A stretch of 35,632 bases of DNA from Rhizobium ruizarguesonis (lineage in GTDB: Bacteria; Pseudomonadota; Alphaproteobacteria; Rhizobiales; Rhizobiaceae). Below are positions 16,085 through 24,319 of this stretch, piece after piece. Where the stretch lies: positions 1 to 35,632 of the forward strand of contig NZ_PQIG01000113.1 in NCBI RefSeq assembly GCF_012349115.1. Reading direction: 5' to 3'. The notes under the pieces are model-generated. The model worked only from the letters and a program-made list of their open reading frames with translations, had not been told where the DNA came from and searched no databases. The position numbers and the translations under genes are program-made. Position 1 is the stretch's first letter. Each line of letters opens with the position of its first letter.

Positions 16085-17332
16085 ATGTCGACCTTGGATG
16101 GACCGGAACACACGCCGGTCCCGCCACCAATTCTGAATCCGGCCGGAGGTGCAAACCAGGTCAGGGTGCGAGCCTATAACGAACGGCTCGTGCTGTCGCT
16201 GGTGCGTCTCTACGGCGCACTGTCGAAGGCCGATATCGCACGCCGCAGCGGGCTGTCGGCGCAGACCGTCTCCGTCATCATGCGGGTGCTGGAAAAGGAA
16301 GGGCTGCTGTCGCGCGGGGATCCGGTGCGCGGCCGTGTCGGCCAGCCGTCGATCCCGATGCATATCAATCCCGATGCCGTCTATTCCTTCGGCCTGAAGA
16401 TGGGCCGGCGCAGCGCCGATCTGGTGCTGATGGATTTCGTCGGCCGCATCCGCATGCAGCTGCACCGGACCTATGCCTATCCGCTGCCGGATGAAATCCT
16501 CGCCTTCGTCACCTCGGGCATCCGCGAGCTGGAAGACCGGCTCGACGACAAGCAGCGCGGCCGCATCGCCGGCCTCGGCATCGCCGCCCCCTTCGAGCTC
16601 TGGAACTGGGCCGAAGAGGTCGGTGCGCCGCCGGGCGCTATGGAGGTCTGGCGCGACGTCGACCTGCAGGCCGACGTCGCCTCTCGCGTCTCCCATCCGG
16701 TCTTCCTGCAGAACGATGCGACCAGCGCCTGCGGCGCCGAACTCGTCTTCGGCGTCGGGCCGTCCTACCCGGATTTCGTCTATTTCTTCATCGGCTCCTT
16801 CATCGGCGGCGGCATCGTGCTCAATTCGGCGATCTTTTCCGGCCGCACCGGCACGGCAGGCGCGATCGGGCCGCTTCCGGTGCGGGGCAAGAACGGCGAG
16901 ACGAAGCAGTTGCTCGAAATCGCCTCGATCTTCGTGCTCGAAAACATGCTGCGCGAGCGCGGCATCGATCCCGAGCCGCTCTGGTATTCCGCCGACGACT
17001 GGGTGGATTTCGGCGAGCCGATGGAAGCCTGGATCCAGGATAGTGCCAAGGCGCTGGCGCAGGCGATCGTCGCCGCCGCCTCGATCGTCGATTTCAGTGC
17101 GGCCGTCATCGATGGCGGCTTTCCCGATTGGGTGCGCAGCCGCGTGGTGCAGGCCACCATCGACGAAGCTGCCAAACTCGACCTGCAGGGCGTCGTCATG
17201 CCTGAAATCATCGAGGGCGCGGTCGGCGCCCAGGCGCGCGCCATCGGCGGCGCCAGCCTGCCGATCTTCGCGCGTTACCTCACCGACCAGAACGTACTTT
17301 TCAAGGAGGTAGACCATGCTGAAAGGACTTGA
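16085..17332 (+). CDS. frcR: ROK-family transcriptional regulator of the fructose locus
   Basis: 415 residues: a winged helix-turn-helix ('LSKADIARRSGLSAQTVSVIMRVLEKEGLL', split about 46-75) followed by a ROK sugar-kinase-like domain. The usual zinc site (CxCGxxGC) of ROK proteins is absent, and 'QNDATSACGAE' stands where kinases have NDANxxAxGE, so it probably binds sugar as a signal rather than phosphorylating it. ATG 16085 has a GGGAGGAG site; the 18 upstream codons overlap the operators. It is divergent from frcB and likely represses or activates it. The stop overlaps the next gene by 17 bp. The gene symbol follows the S. meliloti locus and is inferred. Confidence 0.87.
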   Translation: MSTLDGPEHTPVPPPILNPAGGANQVRVRAYNERLVLSLVRLYGALSKADIARRSGLSAQTVSVIMRVLEKEGLLSRGDPVRGRVGQPSIPMHINPDAVYSFGLKMGRRSADLVLMDFVGRIRMQLHRTYAYPLPDEILAFVTSGIRELEDRLDDKQRGRIAGLGIAAPFELWNWAEEVGAPPGAMEVWRDVDLQADVASRVSHPVFLQNDATSACGAELVFGVGPSYPDFVYFFIGSFIGGGIVLNSAIFSGRTGTAGAIGPLPVRGKNGETKQLLEIASIFVLENMLRERGIDPEPLWYSADDWVDFGEPMEAWIQDSAKALAQAIVAAASIVDFSAAVIDGGFPDWVRSRVVQATIDEAAKLDLQGVVMPEIIEGAVGAQARAIGGASLPIFARYLTDQNVLFKEVDHAERT

Positions 17333-17792
17333 TCCGCTGTTGAGCCCGGAGCTGCTTTTTACGCTTCGCGCCATGGGCCACGGCGACGAGATCGCCATCG
17401 TCGACGGGAATTATCCGGGCGTCGAACATGCCCGCCGGCTGATCCGGCTCGACGGGCACCACATTATCCCGGTCCTCAACGCCGTGCTCAGCGTGCTGCC
17501 GATCGACGATTTCGTGGCGGAGGCGATCTTCCGATCGACCGTCAAGGCCGAGCGCGACAAGCTCGACCCCGTGCATGAGGAGATGATCGACTGCTGCGCC
17601 CGCCACGAACCGCACCGGCAGGTGGTGCCGCTGATCGGCCAGGATTTCTACGGAAGGGTGAAGACCGCCCATGCGGTGATCCAGACCGGCGAGCCCAGGC
17701 TCTATGCCAACATCATCCTGCGCAAGGGCGTGATCTATCCGAAAGAGCCGGGAACCCATGCCGCGGCCGGAGTCGATCCGTTCGTCTACTAG
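17316..17792 (+). CDS. RbsD/FucU-type sugar mutarotase
   Basis: 158 residues of the RbsD/FucU family, which interconverts sugar anomers or ring forms without cofactors. The conserved His22 ('RAMGHGDEIAIVDGNYP', 18-34) and the C-terminal 'YANIILRKGVI' are present and look more like FucU (fucose mutarotase) than RbsD. Its ATG lies inside the end of the ROK gene (17-bp overlap) and is preceded by AAGGAGG, so it is part of the same transcript. Beside a fructose transporter it most likely acts on fructose or another imported sugar. Few other possibilities fit, though the exact substrate is inferred. Confidence 0.9.
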   Translation: MLKGLDPLLSPELLFTLRAMGHGDEIAIVDGNYPGVEHARRLIRLDGHHIIPVLNAVLSVLPIDDFVAEAIFRSTVKAERDKLDPVHEEMIDCCARHEPHRQVVPLIGQDFYGRVKTAHAVIQTGEPRLYANIILRKGVIYPKEPGTHAAAGVDPFVY

Positions 17793-18044
17793 AACAATTC
17801 CGGCAACAATGCGCAGCGGTCTGATCGTCGGTAAGCTTTGGCTTTCGGGCCGGCTGAAGGTCAGTCTTTCGCCATTCGTTCGATGGATGTTATGGTGCGG
17901 CGGTTGCGTTGGTCCGCCGCGCCGGCAAACCGCTCGGCAAGCCAAATGCTGCGAACGGTGCCTCACCGCCAGGAGCGGACGTCGCGCGGCTCTATGGACA
18001 CGTGCGGGATCAGGCCGGTGAAGCGATGAGGAGACGGGTCTCAC

Positions 18045-18719
18045 ATGGCACCTGACATGAGCACGGTTCCTCGTCGCAGCACCACCGGTCTGCGCAAGTT
18101 TCTGGATCCTGAGCAGCAGCGCGATTGGATAGAAGGCGAGGCGGAGTTGATCGACGCCGAAGAACGCTCGGAGTCCCTGGAGCAGCGGTTCAAGTACGTC
18201 CCACGGTTCGAGAAGCTGCTTCGTCGCCCGCAGGCGCAAGACGTTCTGGAAATTCTCGGGGTATACGGGCAGGCCTGCATTCCCATCCCGCGTAAGACCG
18301 AGCGTCACTACTGGTCGGTTTCATGTCTGCCCTCGACCTCAGACAAGCCGCTCGTCCGCGTCAATGCGAGCTGGATGGAGCTTTTCACGCTCTATGCCGA
18401 CGGCGAGGGCCTGCGTGCACGATTCCTGGTGCATCTTTCGCATTTCACCATGGACCATTCACCCGCGCAGGGCGATGTGGACGGGCCTTTTCTCGAGGAC
18501 TGCGTCACGACGCCCGAAGACGTCGGTTATTTTTTTCCGCGCGGCGAGGACATTTTCGGCATCACTGTGCGGGGCTCCGCCTCGATCCGCAAATTCCTCG
18601 CAGAGCGCCGCATCTTGCGCGCCATTCGGACTTTCAATGTGACGCACATGAACCGAGGTCGGAACGCCTATCAGGCGAGCCACTGCTACAGCCTGGGGGA
18701 TACCATGCTGGCAGGTTGA
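18045..18719 (+). CDS. Hypothetical protein, family not recognised
   Basis: 224 residues, soluble, no signal peptide or membrane segment. The N-terminal 90 residues are charged and helical ('DPEQQRDWIEGEAELIDAEE'); the rest looks like a mixed alpha/beta domain with 'RKTERHYWSVSCLP' and 'WMELFTLYADGEGLRARFLV'. Several Trp, His and Cys residues could be functional but I cannot assign a role. ATG 18045 or ATG 18057 may be the start; AGGAG at 18029-18033 fits 18045 better. It appears monocistronic, about 250 bp after the mutarotase gene; I see no clear signal in that gap. Confidence 0.65.
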   Translation: MAPDMSTVPRRSTTGLRKFLDPEQQRDWIEGEAELIDAEERSESLEQRFKYVPRFEKLLRRPQAQDVLEILGVYGQACIPIPRKTERHYWSVSCLPSTSDKPLVRVNASWMELFTLYADGEGLRARFLVHLSHFTMDHSPAQGDVDGPFLEDCVTTPEDVGYFFPRGEDIFGITVRGSASIRKFLAERRILRAIRTFNVTHMNRGRNAYQASHCYSLGDTMLAG

Positions 18720-19186
18720 TCCGCCCTGGGATGCGCCCTACCCTGGCGAGATTGCCGAGCCGATCCGCGGTCGCTGGCGGCGTGCAGATGCTGAAAAGAC
18801 GCGGGGGCGCTGTAAACCCGTCACGCCCATTCCTTTTCAAGGACTACTGATCCTCCGGCGGGTTCTTCAGCCGTTCGAAGAATGGCAGATAGCGGCGACC
18901 GGCACACACCATGAAATCGAGGCCCCATCCGATTTACGGGAAACATATCCAATTCACGCAGCGAAACGCCCGCACCTTCGTCAATGCAACCCGCCATTAA
19001 CCTTCGAAGGTAACGATCTTACGGACTTGTCGGTGCTGCGCAGTTTGATCAACGACTGCAATGCCCGACCCGGCATTCGGTGATGCGAGCATCAGCCATG
19101 TCGGCTGTTGATTGAAAACATGTCGGGGACGATGCGGTTCTCCAAACTGGCCATGACGGCTCGTCACACAACAGGAGCCTGTTCAT
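18720..19186. other. Gene-poor gap with a decayed gene
   Basis: No intact gene is visible. The middle part, 18844-18997, reads like a broken minus-strand gene (next entry). The last 150 bases lead into the GGDEF-EAL gene; no clear promoter hexamers were found there. Confidence 0.5.
18844..18997 (-). pseudogene. Remnant of a protein-coding gene with a frameshift
   Basis: On the minus strand an ATG at 18997 opens a frame with protein-like content ('GVSLRELDMFPVNRMG'). Near 18935 the plausible reading shifts to another frame, 'GWGLDFMVCAGRRYLPFF' then 'ERLKNPPEDQ', ending at TAG 18846-18844. That second frame is closed upstream by TAA at 18936-18934. The pattern suggests a small or truncated gene broken by a one-base indel. 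I cannot name the family. Confidence 0.35.
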
Positions 19187-20734
19187 ATGCCTCGCATCCA
19201 ACCGACCAGACCCCAGGTGGAGATCGTTGTCTGGCTCGCGGTCTTCCTGCTTCTCTTCTGCCTATCGTGGTCCTTCGACTGGCATGAGGGGCTGGATGCG
19301 TTCATCGAGAAGCATCATGACTATCCGCTCGACCACGCGCTCCTTGCCATGAACATCTCCGGGTTTCTCGGGCTGATTTATTCCGCGCTGCGGATCAGCG
19401 ATCTTTCGAGGGAGGTTCATCGCAGGCTGCAGGCCGAAAAGAACGTAGACTGGATTGCCTGTCACGACACGCTGACCGAACTGCCGAACCGCAGATTTCT
19501 GGATTCCATCTGCGCGCAGGCGATGAGCGACCAAAGGGCACAGGAAAGCTATGCCGTGTTCAGCATCGATCTCGACGGCTTCAAGAAGGTCAACGACCTC
19601 CTGGGGCACGATCACGGTGACGCAGTGCTGAAGACTGTCGCCCAGCGGCTCTCTTCCCTCTTTCCGCGTGAGCACGTTTTTCGTCTTGGCGGAGACGAGT
19701 TTGTCGTTCTGGCGCGGTGCACTGGAAATCCCGATCTTGCCGCGTTGGGGAACCGCATCGTGAGCGTGATCGGCAAACCCTTCACATTCAATGGCGTCGC
19801 CGTCGACCTCGGCGCCAGTGTCGGCTTCGCACTTTATCCGGAGAACGGCGATGACCTAAGCCAGGTCATCCGACATTCGGACTGTGCGATGTATGTCGCC
19901 AAAAAGCAGGGGCGCAATCTGGTGAAGCCCTTCGTCCCTTCGATGCAGGATGAGTTGGCGAAACGGATTCGGGTGGAAGCCGATCTAAGAGCCGCCATCA
20001 GGAAGGCTGAGATCGTTCCCTACTATCAACCGCTCGTGGACCTGAAGACGAACAAGATTATCGGCTTTGAGGCGCTGGCACGCTGGAAGATCGCCTCCGG
20101 CGAATTCATCCCGCCGAACGAATTCATTCCTGTGGCAGAGGAAGCCGGGCTGATCGTCGAATTGACGGACCAATTGCTTCGCCACGCCTGCACCGATGCG
20201 CTTTCCTGGCCAAGTGAGCTCGTCCTGTCATTCAACCTTTCGCCGATCCAACTGAGCGATCGGTTGCTGGGGCTCAGAATTCTCAAGATATTGGGCGATG
20301 TCGGTCTGCCGACGCACAGGGTCGAGCTTGAGGTGACGGAGAGCGCCATCATCCAAGACGCCGTCACTGCACGAATCGTCCTCGACGATCTGGTGAACGC
20401 TGGGGTCAGGATTGCTCTCGACGATTTTGGAACAGGCTATTCCAGCCTCTCACAACTCTCCAACTACCGGTTCGACAAGATCAAGATCGACAGGAGTTTC
20501 GTCTCTTCATTCGAAACCAATGAGAAGCAGGACAAGGTGATCAAGGCCATCATCGCTCTGGGCGTCGGACTTGGCGTGACGATAACCGCCGAGGGTATCG
20601 AACAAGAGAGCCAACTTCAGCGGCTTCAGGATCTGGGTTGCGACATCGGCCAAGGATATCTGCTTGGTAGGCCAGCGCCGGCCGCGGAGCTTGCCACAGA
20701 TCACGTTAGCACCAGAATTTTGCAACGTCGTTGA
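19187..20734 (+). CDS. GGDEF-EAL cyclic-di-GMP protein
   Basis: 515 residues: one or two N-terminal membrane helices (about 11-29 and perhaps 53-68), a GGDEF domain (about 85-250, intact GGDEF at 168-172) and an EAL domain (about 262-505). Catalytic EAL residues are present: Glu295, Asn350, Glu382, Asp412-Asp413 in 'DDFGTGYSS', Lys433, Glu469, Gln489. No RxxD inhibitory site precedes GGDEF, unlike the cyclase at 9732-10910. Both domains look active, so it may be bifunctional or a phosphodiesterase with a GTP-sensing GGDEF. ATG 19187 follows AGGAG. It is monocistronic. Confidence 0.94.
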   Translation: MPRIQPTRPQVEIVVWLAVFLLLFCLSWSFDWHEGLDAFIEKHHDYPLDHALLAMNISGFLGLIYSALRISDLSREVHRRLQAEKNVDWIACHDTLTELPNRRFLDSICAQAMSDQRAQESYAVFSIDLDGFKKVNDLLGHDHGDAVLKTVAQRLSSLFPREHVFRLGGDEFVVLARCTGNPDLAALGNRIVSVIGKPFTFNGVAVDLGASVGFALYPENGDDLSQVIRHSDCAMYVAKKQGRNLVKPFVPSMQDELAKRIRVEADLRAAIRKAEIVPYYQPLVDLKTNKIIGFEALARWKIASGEFIPPNEFIPVAEEAGLIVELTDQLLRHACTDALSWPSELVLSFNLSPIQLSDRLLGLRILKILGDVGLPTHRVELEVTESAIIQDAVTARIVLDDLVNAGVRIALDDFGTGYSSLSQLSNYRFDKIKIDRSFVSSFETNEKQDKVIKAIIALGVGLGVTITAEGIEQESQLQRLQDLGCDIGQGYLLGRPAPAAELATDHVSTRILQRR

Positions 20735-20744
20735 TGGGCCGCGG

Positions 20745-20772
20745 CGTGTCGGTTCTGATTCAGAGCCGACAC
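20745..20772. terminator. Hairpin between the GGDEF-EAL gene and the convergent hydrolase
   Basis: Stem CGTGTCGG (20745-20752) / CCGACACG (20765-20772), extended inward by TTCTG / CAGAG with one weak pair. There is no T-run. It lies between convergent genes and probably serves both. Confidence 0.5.
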
Positions 20773-20812
20773 GGGCTTAGGGTGACGGCGTGCCGGTGCA
20801 ATCGTCCGGACT

Positions 20813-21715
20813 TTACTCCGACACAGGAGTAAAGGGATGACGCCCAAGAAACGCAGCCACTTGTTCTGTAACTTCGACCGGCGCGGAGTCTGGGAAAAAA
20901 TGCCCGCCTGGTACAGCGCGAGCGTCGATGGTCGTGCAGCGATCCGCCCAGGTGGCTGGGAGATCATAGTGTTTGGCCATCGCGCCGGAGGCGCCGTAGA
21001 GGATCAGCGCAGGCGCCGATATACGTCTCCCTTGCTCCGCCAGATCGTGGGCGAGATCGACGGCCAGCGCCGCACGGTAATCGTTGCAGCCGCCGGCAAT
21101 CGCCTTGGCATCATGCCATGAAGCCCGGTAGGCCGCGAGCTGTTCGACGTCGAAATCCCGCAGGCCCGCCGCGCCCCATCCAAGCAGGCAGGTTTCGTAA
21201 AAGAGATCGGGATTGGCTTCGATCATTCGCTCCGGAAAGGGCGCGGGTTGAGCGAGGAAGAACCAGTGCCAGTAGCTTTGAGCGACCTCGCGGCGCAGGT
21301 CGCCCAGCATCACCGCCGTCGGCACGATGTCCATCAGAGTGACGCTGGCCACAGCCGCAGGATGGTCGAGAGCCAGCCTGTGCGCCACCCGGGCACCGCG
21401 GTCGTGACCCACGAAGTGAAACCGCTCATGTCCAAGCGTTTTCATCAAACCGAGCTGATCGGCTGCCATGGCGCGGAAGCTGTAATTGGTCAGATCAGCG
21501 CGAGCCGGTGGTTTGTCGGAGGCGCCATAGCCGCGCAAATCTGCACAGATCACCCGATAGCCAAGCGCGACCAGCTCTGGTGCGATCCGTGCCCAGAGTG
21601 CCTTGGTCTGCGGAAAGCCATGCAGCATCAGCAGCGGCTCCCCCGCACCCGCAGCGACATAAGCGATCTCCACGCCGTCGACGGCAATCCGGCCGCTTTC
21701 AAAACCCTCAAACAT
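20813..21715 (-). CDS. Alpha/beta hydrolase, haloacetate (fluoroacetate) dehalogenase-like
   Basis: 300 residues. The nucleophile is Asp105 in 'GHDRGARV', not Ser, with Arg106 and Arg109 as in the carboxylate-binding pair of fluoroacetate dehalogenase. Asp129, His150 and Trp151 ('YWHWFFLAQP', halide pocket), Tyr213 and His272 ('GGHFF') also match the known catalytic and halide-stabilising positions with an offset of 5-8. It would hydrolyse haloacetates to glycolate in the cytoplasm. An epoxide hydrolase is the main alternative, but the HDRG-R plus HxW set is strongly dehalogenase-like. ATG 21715 follows GGGAGGG. It is divergent from a TetR gene with a palindromic operator between. Confidence 0.88.
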   Translation of the reverse strand: MFEGFESGRIAVDGVEIAYVAAGAGEPLLMLHGFPQTKALWARIAPELVALGYRVICADLRGYGASDKPPARADLTNYSFRAMAADQLGLMKTLGHERFHFVGHDRGARVAHRLALDHPAAVASVTLMDIVPTAVMLGDLRREVAQSYWHWFFLAQPAPFPERMIEANPDLFYETCLLGWGAAGLRDFDVEQLAAYRASWHDAKAIAGGCNDYRAALAVDLAHDLAEQGRRISAPALILYGASGAMAKHYDLPATWADRCTTIDARAVPGGHFFPDSAPVEVTEQVAAFLGRHPFTPVSE

Positions 21716-21808
21716 ACTTCCCTCCCCGTTTCGCGACGATTGTGACGCCTCTACAGCGGGTTGGATGCCGTGAGGTGGCGTCTTACCTTGATGTAATCCT
21801 TACATTGG

Positions 21809-21845
21809 TTGACATTATTAATGATATACGTCATCAATAAGTCAA
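21809..21845. promoter_or_regulatory. TetR operator, dehalogenase/tetR intergenic region
   Basis: Imperfect inverted repeat TTGACATTATTAATGA (21809-21824) against the complement of TCATCAATAAGTCAA (21831-21845), needing one gap. The core at 21818-21837, TTAATGATATACGTCATCAA, recurs at 26323-26342 with 18 of 20 bases the same. It is likely the site of the regulator at 21901. TATAAT at 21848-21853 may belong to the tetR promoter. Confidence 0.65.
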
Positions 21846-21900
21846 GCTATAATGACGCACGACATCATAGTTTGGGCATGGCCGTCGAAAGGGCTGCGAA

Positions 21901-22482
21901 GTGCGGATCACCAAGGAAAAAAAGCAGGAAAACTACGAGCGGATTATTACCATCGCTTCCGAACTGTTTCGCGAGCGCGGGTTCGATGGCGTGGCGGTGG
22001 CGGAACTGATGGAGCGTGCCGGGCTCACTCATGGCGGCTTCTACAACCACTTCCGATCCAAGGAGGAGCTGATCGCAGCGGCGACCGCCAGGGGTTTCGG
22101 CGAGACCGCGGAACGCTACGCAGGATATGATGCGCTTGCCGCCATCGAAGCCTATATCTCGCGGGAGCACCGGGATGCTCGCGGCCAGGGATGCTCCGCT
22201 GCGGCACTGAGTTGCGAAGCAGCACGGCAGCCGGATGAGACGAGATCGGCTTTTGCTGCAGGAATCGAGAACCTCCTGAGCACATTCGAGGGCGACATGG
22301 CGCGAGATCACGCCTCTGGCGCCGGATCGCGTGCGCTGACGATCAGCCTCCTTGCTCAGGCCGTGGGCGCCATCGTCCTTTCAAGAGCCTGCCCGGACAA
22401 TTCCTCCCTGGCGGATGAAATCCTGGATGCCTGCCGGGTCAACTGCCGTGACGCCATCGAAAATCATGCGCGCAAGCAATAG
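21901..22482 (+). CDS. TetR-family regulator of the dehalogenase/OYE block
   Basis: 193 residues. The N-terminal helix-turn-helix spans about 10-58, with 'VAVAELMERAGLTHGGFYNHFRSKEELI' split around residue 45. The ligand domain has Cys residues ('GQGCSAAALSCEAA'), a pattern also seen in electrophile-sensing TetR proteins such as NemR, but the role of these Cys is inference. The start is GTG 21901 preceded by AAAGGG. It is divergent from the dehalogenase and convergent with the Old Yellow Enzyme. A shared 20-bp site suggests it controls both the dehalogenase and the operon starting at 26220. The stop codon lies within a 26-bp palindrome. Confidence 0.9.
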   Translation: MRITKEKKQENYERIITIASELFRERGFDGVAVAELMERAGLTHGGFYNHFRSKEELIAAATARGFGETAERYAGYDALAAIEAYISREHRDARGQGCSAAALSCEAARQPDETRSAFAAGIENLLSTFEGDMARDHASGAGSRALTISLLAQAVGAIVLSRACPDNSSLADEILDACRVNCRDAIENHARKQ

Positions 22483-22504
22483 GGCCGCGCATGCGCGGCC
22501 CTAT
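22479..22504. terminator. Bidirectional terminator between tetR and the Old Yellow Enzyme gene
   Basis: Perfect 26-bp palindrome, each half ATAGGGCCGCGCA. It contains the tetR stop codon and ends four bases before the last codon of the convergent gene, so one structure can serve both transcripts. T-runs are missing. Confidence 0.7.
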
Positions 22505-22508
22505 GCAA

Positions 22509-23603
22509 TCAGGCGTCGACCGGCGCGGCCATGGCGGGATAGTCGGTGTAGCCCGCAGCACCTCCGCCATAGAGCGTCGCCATATCGAGATTGGCCAGCG
22601 GTGCACCGGCCTTCAGGCGTTCGACAAAATCCGGGTTGGCGATGAACGCCCTGCCGAAGGCAAACAAATCCGCCAGTCCCTGCTCCAGCCTGGTCGTTGC
22701 GAGTTCCAGATCGTAGCCGTTGTTGGCGATGTAAGTGTTCTTGAACCTGCGGCGAAGCGCCTCATAGTCGAAGGGTGCAACATCGCGCGGCCCGCCCGTC
22801 GCGCCTTCGACGACATGGAGGTAGGCAATGCCCATCTCGTCGAGCTGCTCGACGATGTAGTTGAACTGCGCCTGCGGGTCGGTTGCGGAGATCCCATTGG
22901 CCGGCGACACCGGCGAAATCCGAACGCCGGTTCGCTCCGCTCCAACTTCCTCGATGACCGCGGCCGTCACCTCCAGCGTCAGCCGGGCGCGGTTTTCGAT
23001 CGACCCGCCATAGGCGTCGGTGCGGGTGTTCGCTCCATCCCTGGCGAACTGGTCGAGCAGGTAGCCGTTGGCGCCATGAACTTCGACACCATCGAAACCG
23101 GCGGCAATCGCATTGGCGGCGGCGCGACGGAAATCCGCGATAATGCCGGGGATCTCGCCCGGTTCGAGCGCCCGAGGTGCTGACACATCCACGAAGGCGT
23201 TGTTCACAAACGTCTTGGTTTCGGCCCTGATGGCGGAAGGCGCCACCGGGTGCTGCCCATCCGGCTGCAGGTCGACATGAGATACCCGACCGACATGCCA
23301 GAGTTGCAGGAAGATGCGGCCGCCCTTGGCATGCACCGCGTCGGTCACCTTACGCCAGCCGTCGACCTGCGCCTCTGTGTAGATGCCGGGCGTGTCCTGG
23401 TAGCCTTGACCCTGCTGCGAAATCTGGGTCGCCTCCGAGATGATCAGGCCTGCCGAGGCCCGTTGCGCATAATATTCGGCAATGAGATCGCCCGGCACAA
23501 ACCCGGCGCCCGCTCTGTTGCGCGTCAATGGCGCCATGACGATCCGGTTGGAGAGTGTGAGAGAGCCGAGGACGGAAGGCTCAAAGAGTGTGTTGCTGGT
23601 CAT
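22509..23603 (-). CDS. Old Yellow Enzyme-family alkene reductase
   Basis: FMN-dependent TIM-barrel reductase, 364 residues, reducing activated alkenes, enones or nitro compounds with NAD(P)H in the cytoplasm (NemA/XenB-like). Visible features: 'VMAPLTR' (22-28) for FMN binding, His176/Asn179 and Tyr181 in 'HGANGYLLDQF', 'GVRISP', and 'FGRAFIANPD' for phosphate binding. ATG 23603 is preceded by GGTGAAAG. It follows the DUF2147 gene by 26 bp and is probably the last gene of a hydrolase-MDR-DUF2147-OYE run. Context suggests detoxification of electrophiles. Confidence 0.93.
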   Translation of the reverse strand: MTSNTLFEPSVLGSLTLSNRIVMAPLTRNRAGAGFVPGDLIAEYYAQRASAGLIISEATQISQQGQGYQDTPGIYTEAQVDGWRKVTDAVHAKGGRIFLQLWHVGRVSHVDLQPDGQHPVAPSAIRAETKTFVNNAFVDVSAPRALEPGEIPGIIADFRRAAANAIAAGFDGVEVHGANGYLLDQFARDGANTRTDAYGGSIENRARLTLEVTAAVIEEVGAERTGVRISPVSPANGISATDPQAQFNYIVEQLDEMGIAYLHVVEGATGGPRDVAPFDYEALRRRFKNTYIANNGYDLELATTRLEQGLADLFAFGRAFIANPDFVERLKAGAPLANLDMATLYGGGAAGYTDYPAMAAPVDA

Positions 23604-23629
23604 GTTTTACTTTCACCAAGGGTTAGAAA

Positions 23630-24082
23630 TTATTCCTGACGTTCCCAGACCTGTGAGCGCCCGAGCAATGACACGCCAATGAAGCCGCGCACGGTCAGTT
23701 TCTTGCCTTCATCGGTCAGGTGGATTTTGCTGCTGTAGACTTTGCCATTGTCCGGATCGAGAATCTGGCCACCGGTATAGTCGTCGCCGTCCTTCTTCAG
23801 GCCGCTCAGGATGACCAAGCCCACGACCGGCGCGTCCTTGAGTGCGCCTTCGCATTTCGCGCAGGTCGGGCTTTCGTTCGCGGCGAGAAAGACTTTTTCG
23901 ATCCTGCCCTGCAAGGCACCATTCGATTCCGTAATCCGGACCAAGGCCCTCGGTTTGCCGCTGACGTCATCGACATTCCGCCACAAGCCAACGGGCGAGG
24001 TGTTGTCAGCCCATGCCGCCGATGACATGAGCGCCGCAACGGCGGCGAGTGCGAAAACGGTGGACCGTCTCAATATATGCAA
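23630..24082 (-). CDS. DUF2147 secreted protein
   Basis: 150 residues with a signal peptide of about 25 residues ending 'SAAWA'. The mature part has the DUF2147 layout: 'GLWRNVDDVSGKPRALVRI', a Cys pair CxxC ('CAKC'), 'GGQILDPDNGKVYSSKIHL' and a closing 'GFIGVSLLGRSQVW'. It is a periplasmic protein with a lipocalin-like beta fold; its function is unknown. The start is probably TTG 24082, with AAGGAG nine bases upstream; no ATG is better placed. It precedes the OYE gene by 26 bp, so the two are likely co-transcribed. Confidence 0.82.
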   Translation of the reverse strand: MHILRRSTVFALAAVAALMSSAAWADNTSPVGLWRNVDDVSGKPRALVRITESNGALQGRIEKVFLAANESPTCAKCEGALKDAPVVGLVILSGLKKDGDDYTGGQILDPDNGKVYSSKIHLTDEGKKLTVRGFIGVSLLGRSQVWERQE

Positions 24083-24215
24083 TGCTGTCAGCTCCTTGAA
24101 TTGCGTTGAACGCGTGTGTCGGCGGATAGGCGTAAAGACGGCTGTTCCGGGCGAAGGGTTTCGATGCCGCCAGCGTCGCAGAGGTCATGAAGAGTCGCTG
24201 AGATCTCTGCGGGTT

Positions 24216-24318
24216 CTAAAGCGCATCGCGATCTGTCAGATTCGCTTGTTGCGCTTTAGGTCTTTGTTTTTACGCATGTCGTTGTCGCAAAACCGCTGCA
24301 CACTTTTGCGCGACATGC
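24216..24318. repeat. Dispersed stem-loop repeat, copy 1
   Basis: Two hairpins: CTAAAGCGCA (24216-24225) / TGCGCTTTAG (24250-24259), and GCATGTCG (24274-24281) / CGACATGC (24311-24318) with an inner CGCAAAA / TTTTGCG pair. The loop reads CCGCTGCACAC. Related copies are at 33061-33164 and 34545-34592. It abuts the stop codon of the MDR gene. I recall this element as a frequent intergenic repeat in Rhizobium. Confidence 0.75.
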
Positions 24319-24319
24319 T

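Noticed and set aside
15998..17398. 466-codon minus-strand frame
   Set aside because: Antisense to the ROK regulator; no recognisable motif, no ribosome site.
18323..18850. 175-codon plus-strand frame
   Set aside because: Mostly an alternate frame of the 18045-18719 gene with low-complexity Arg/Ala content.
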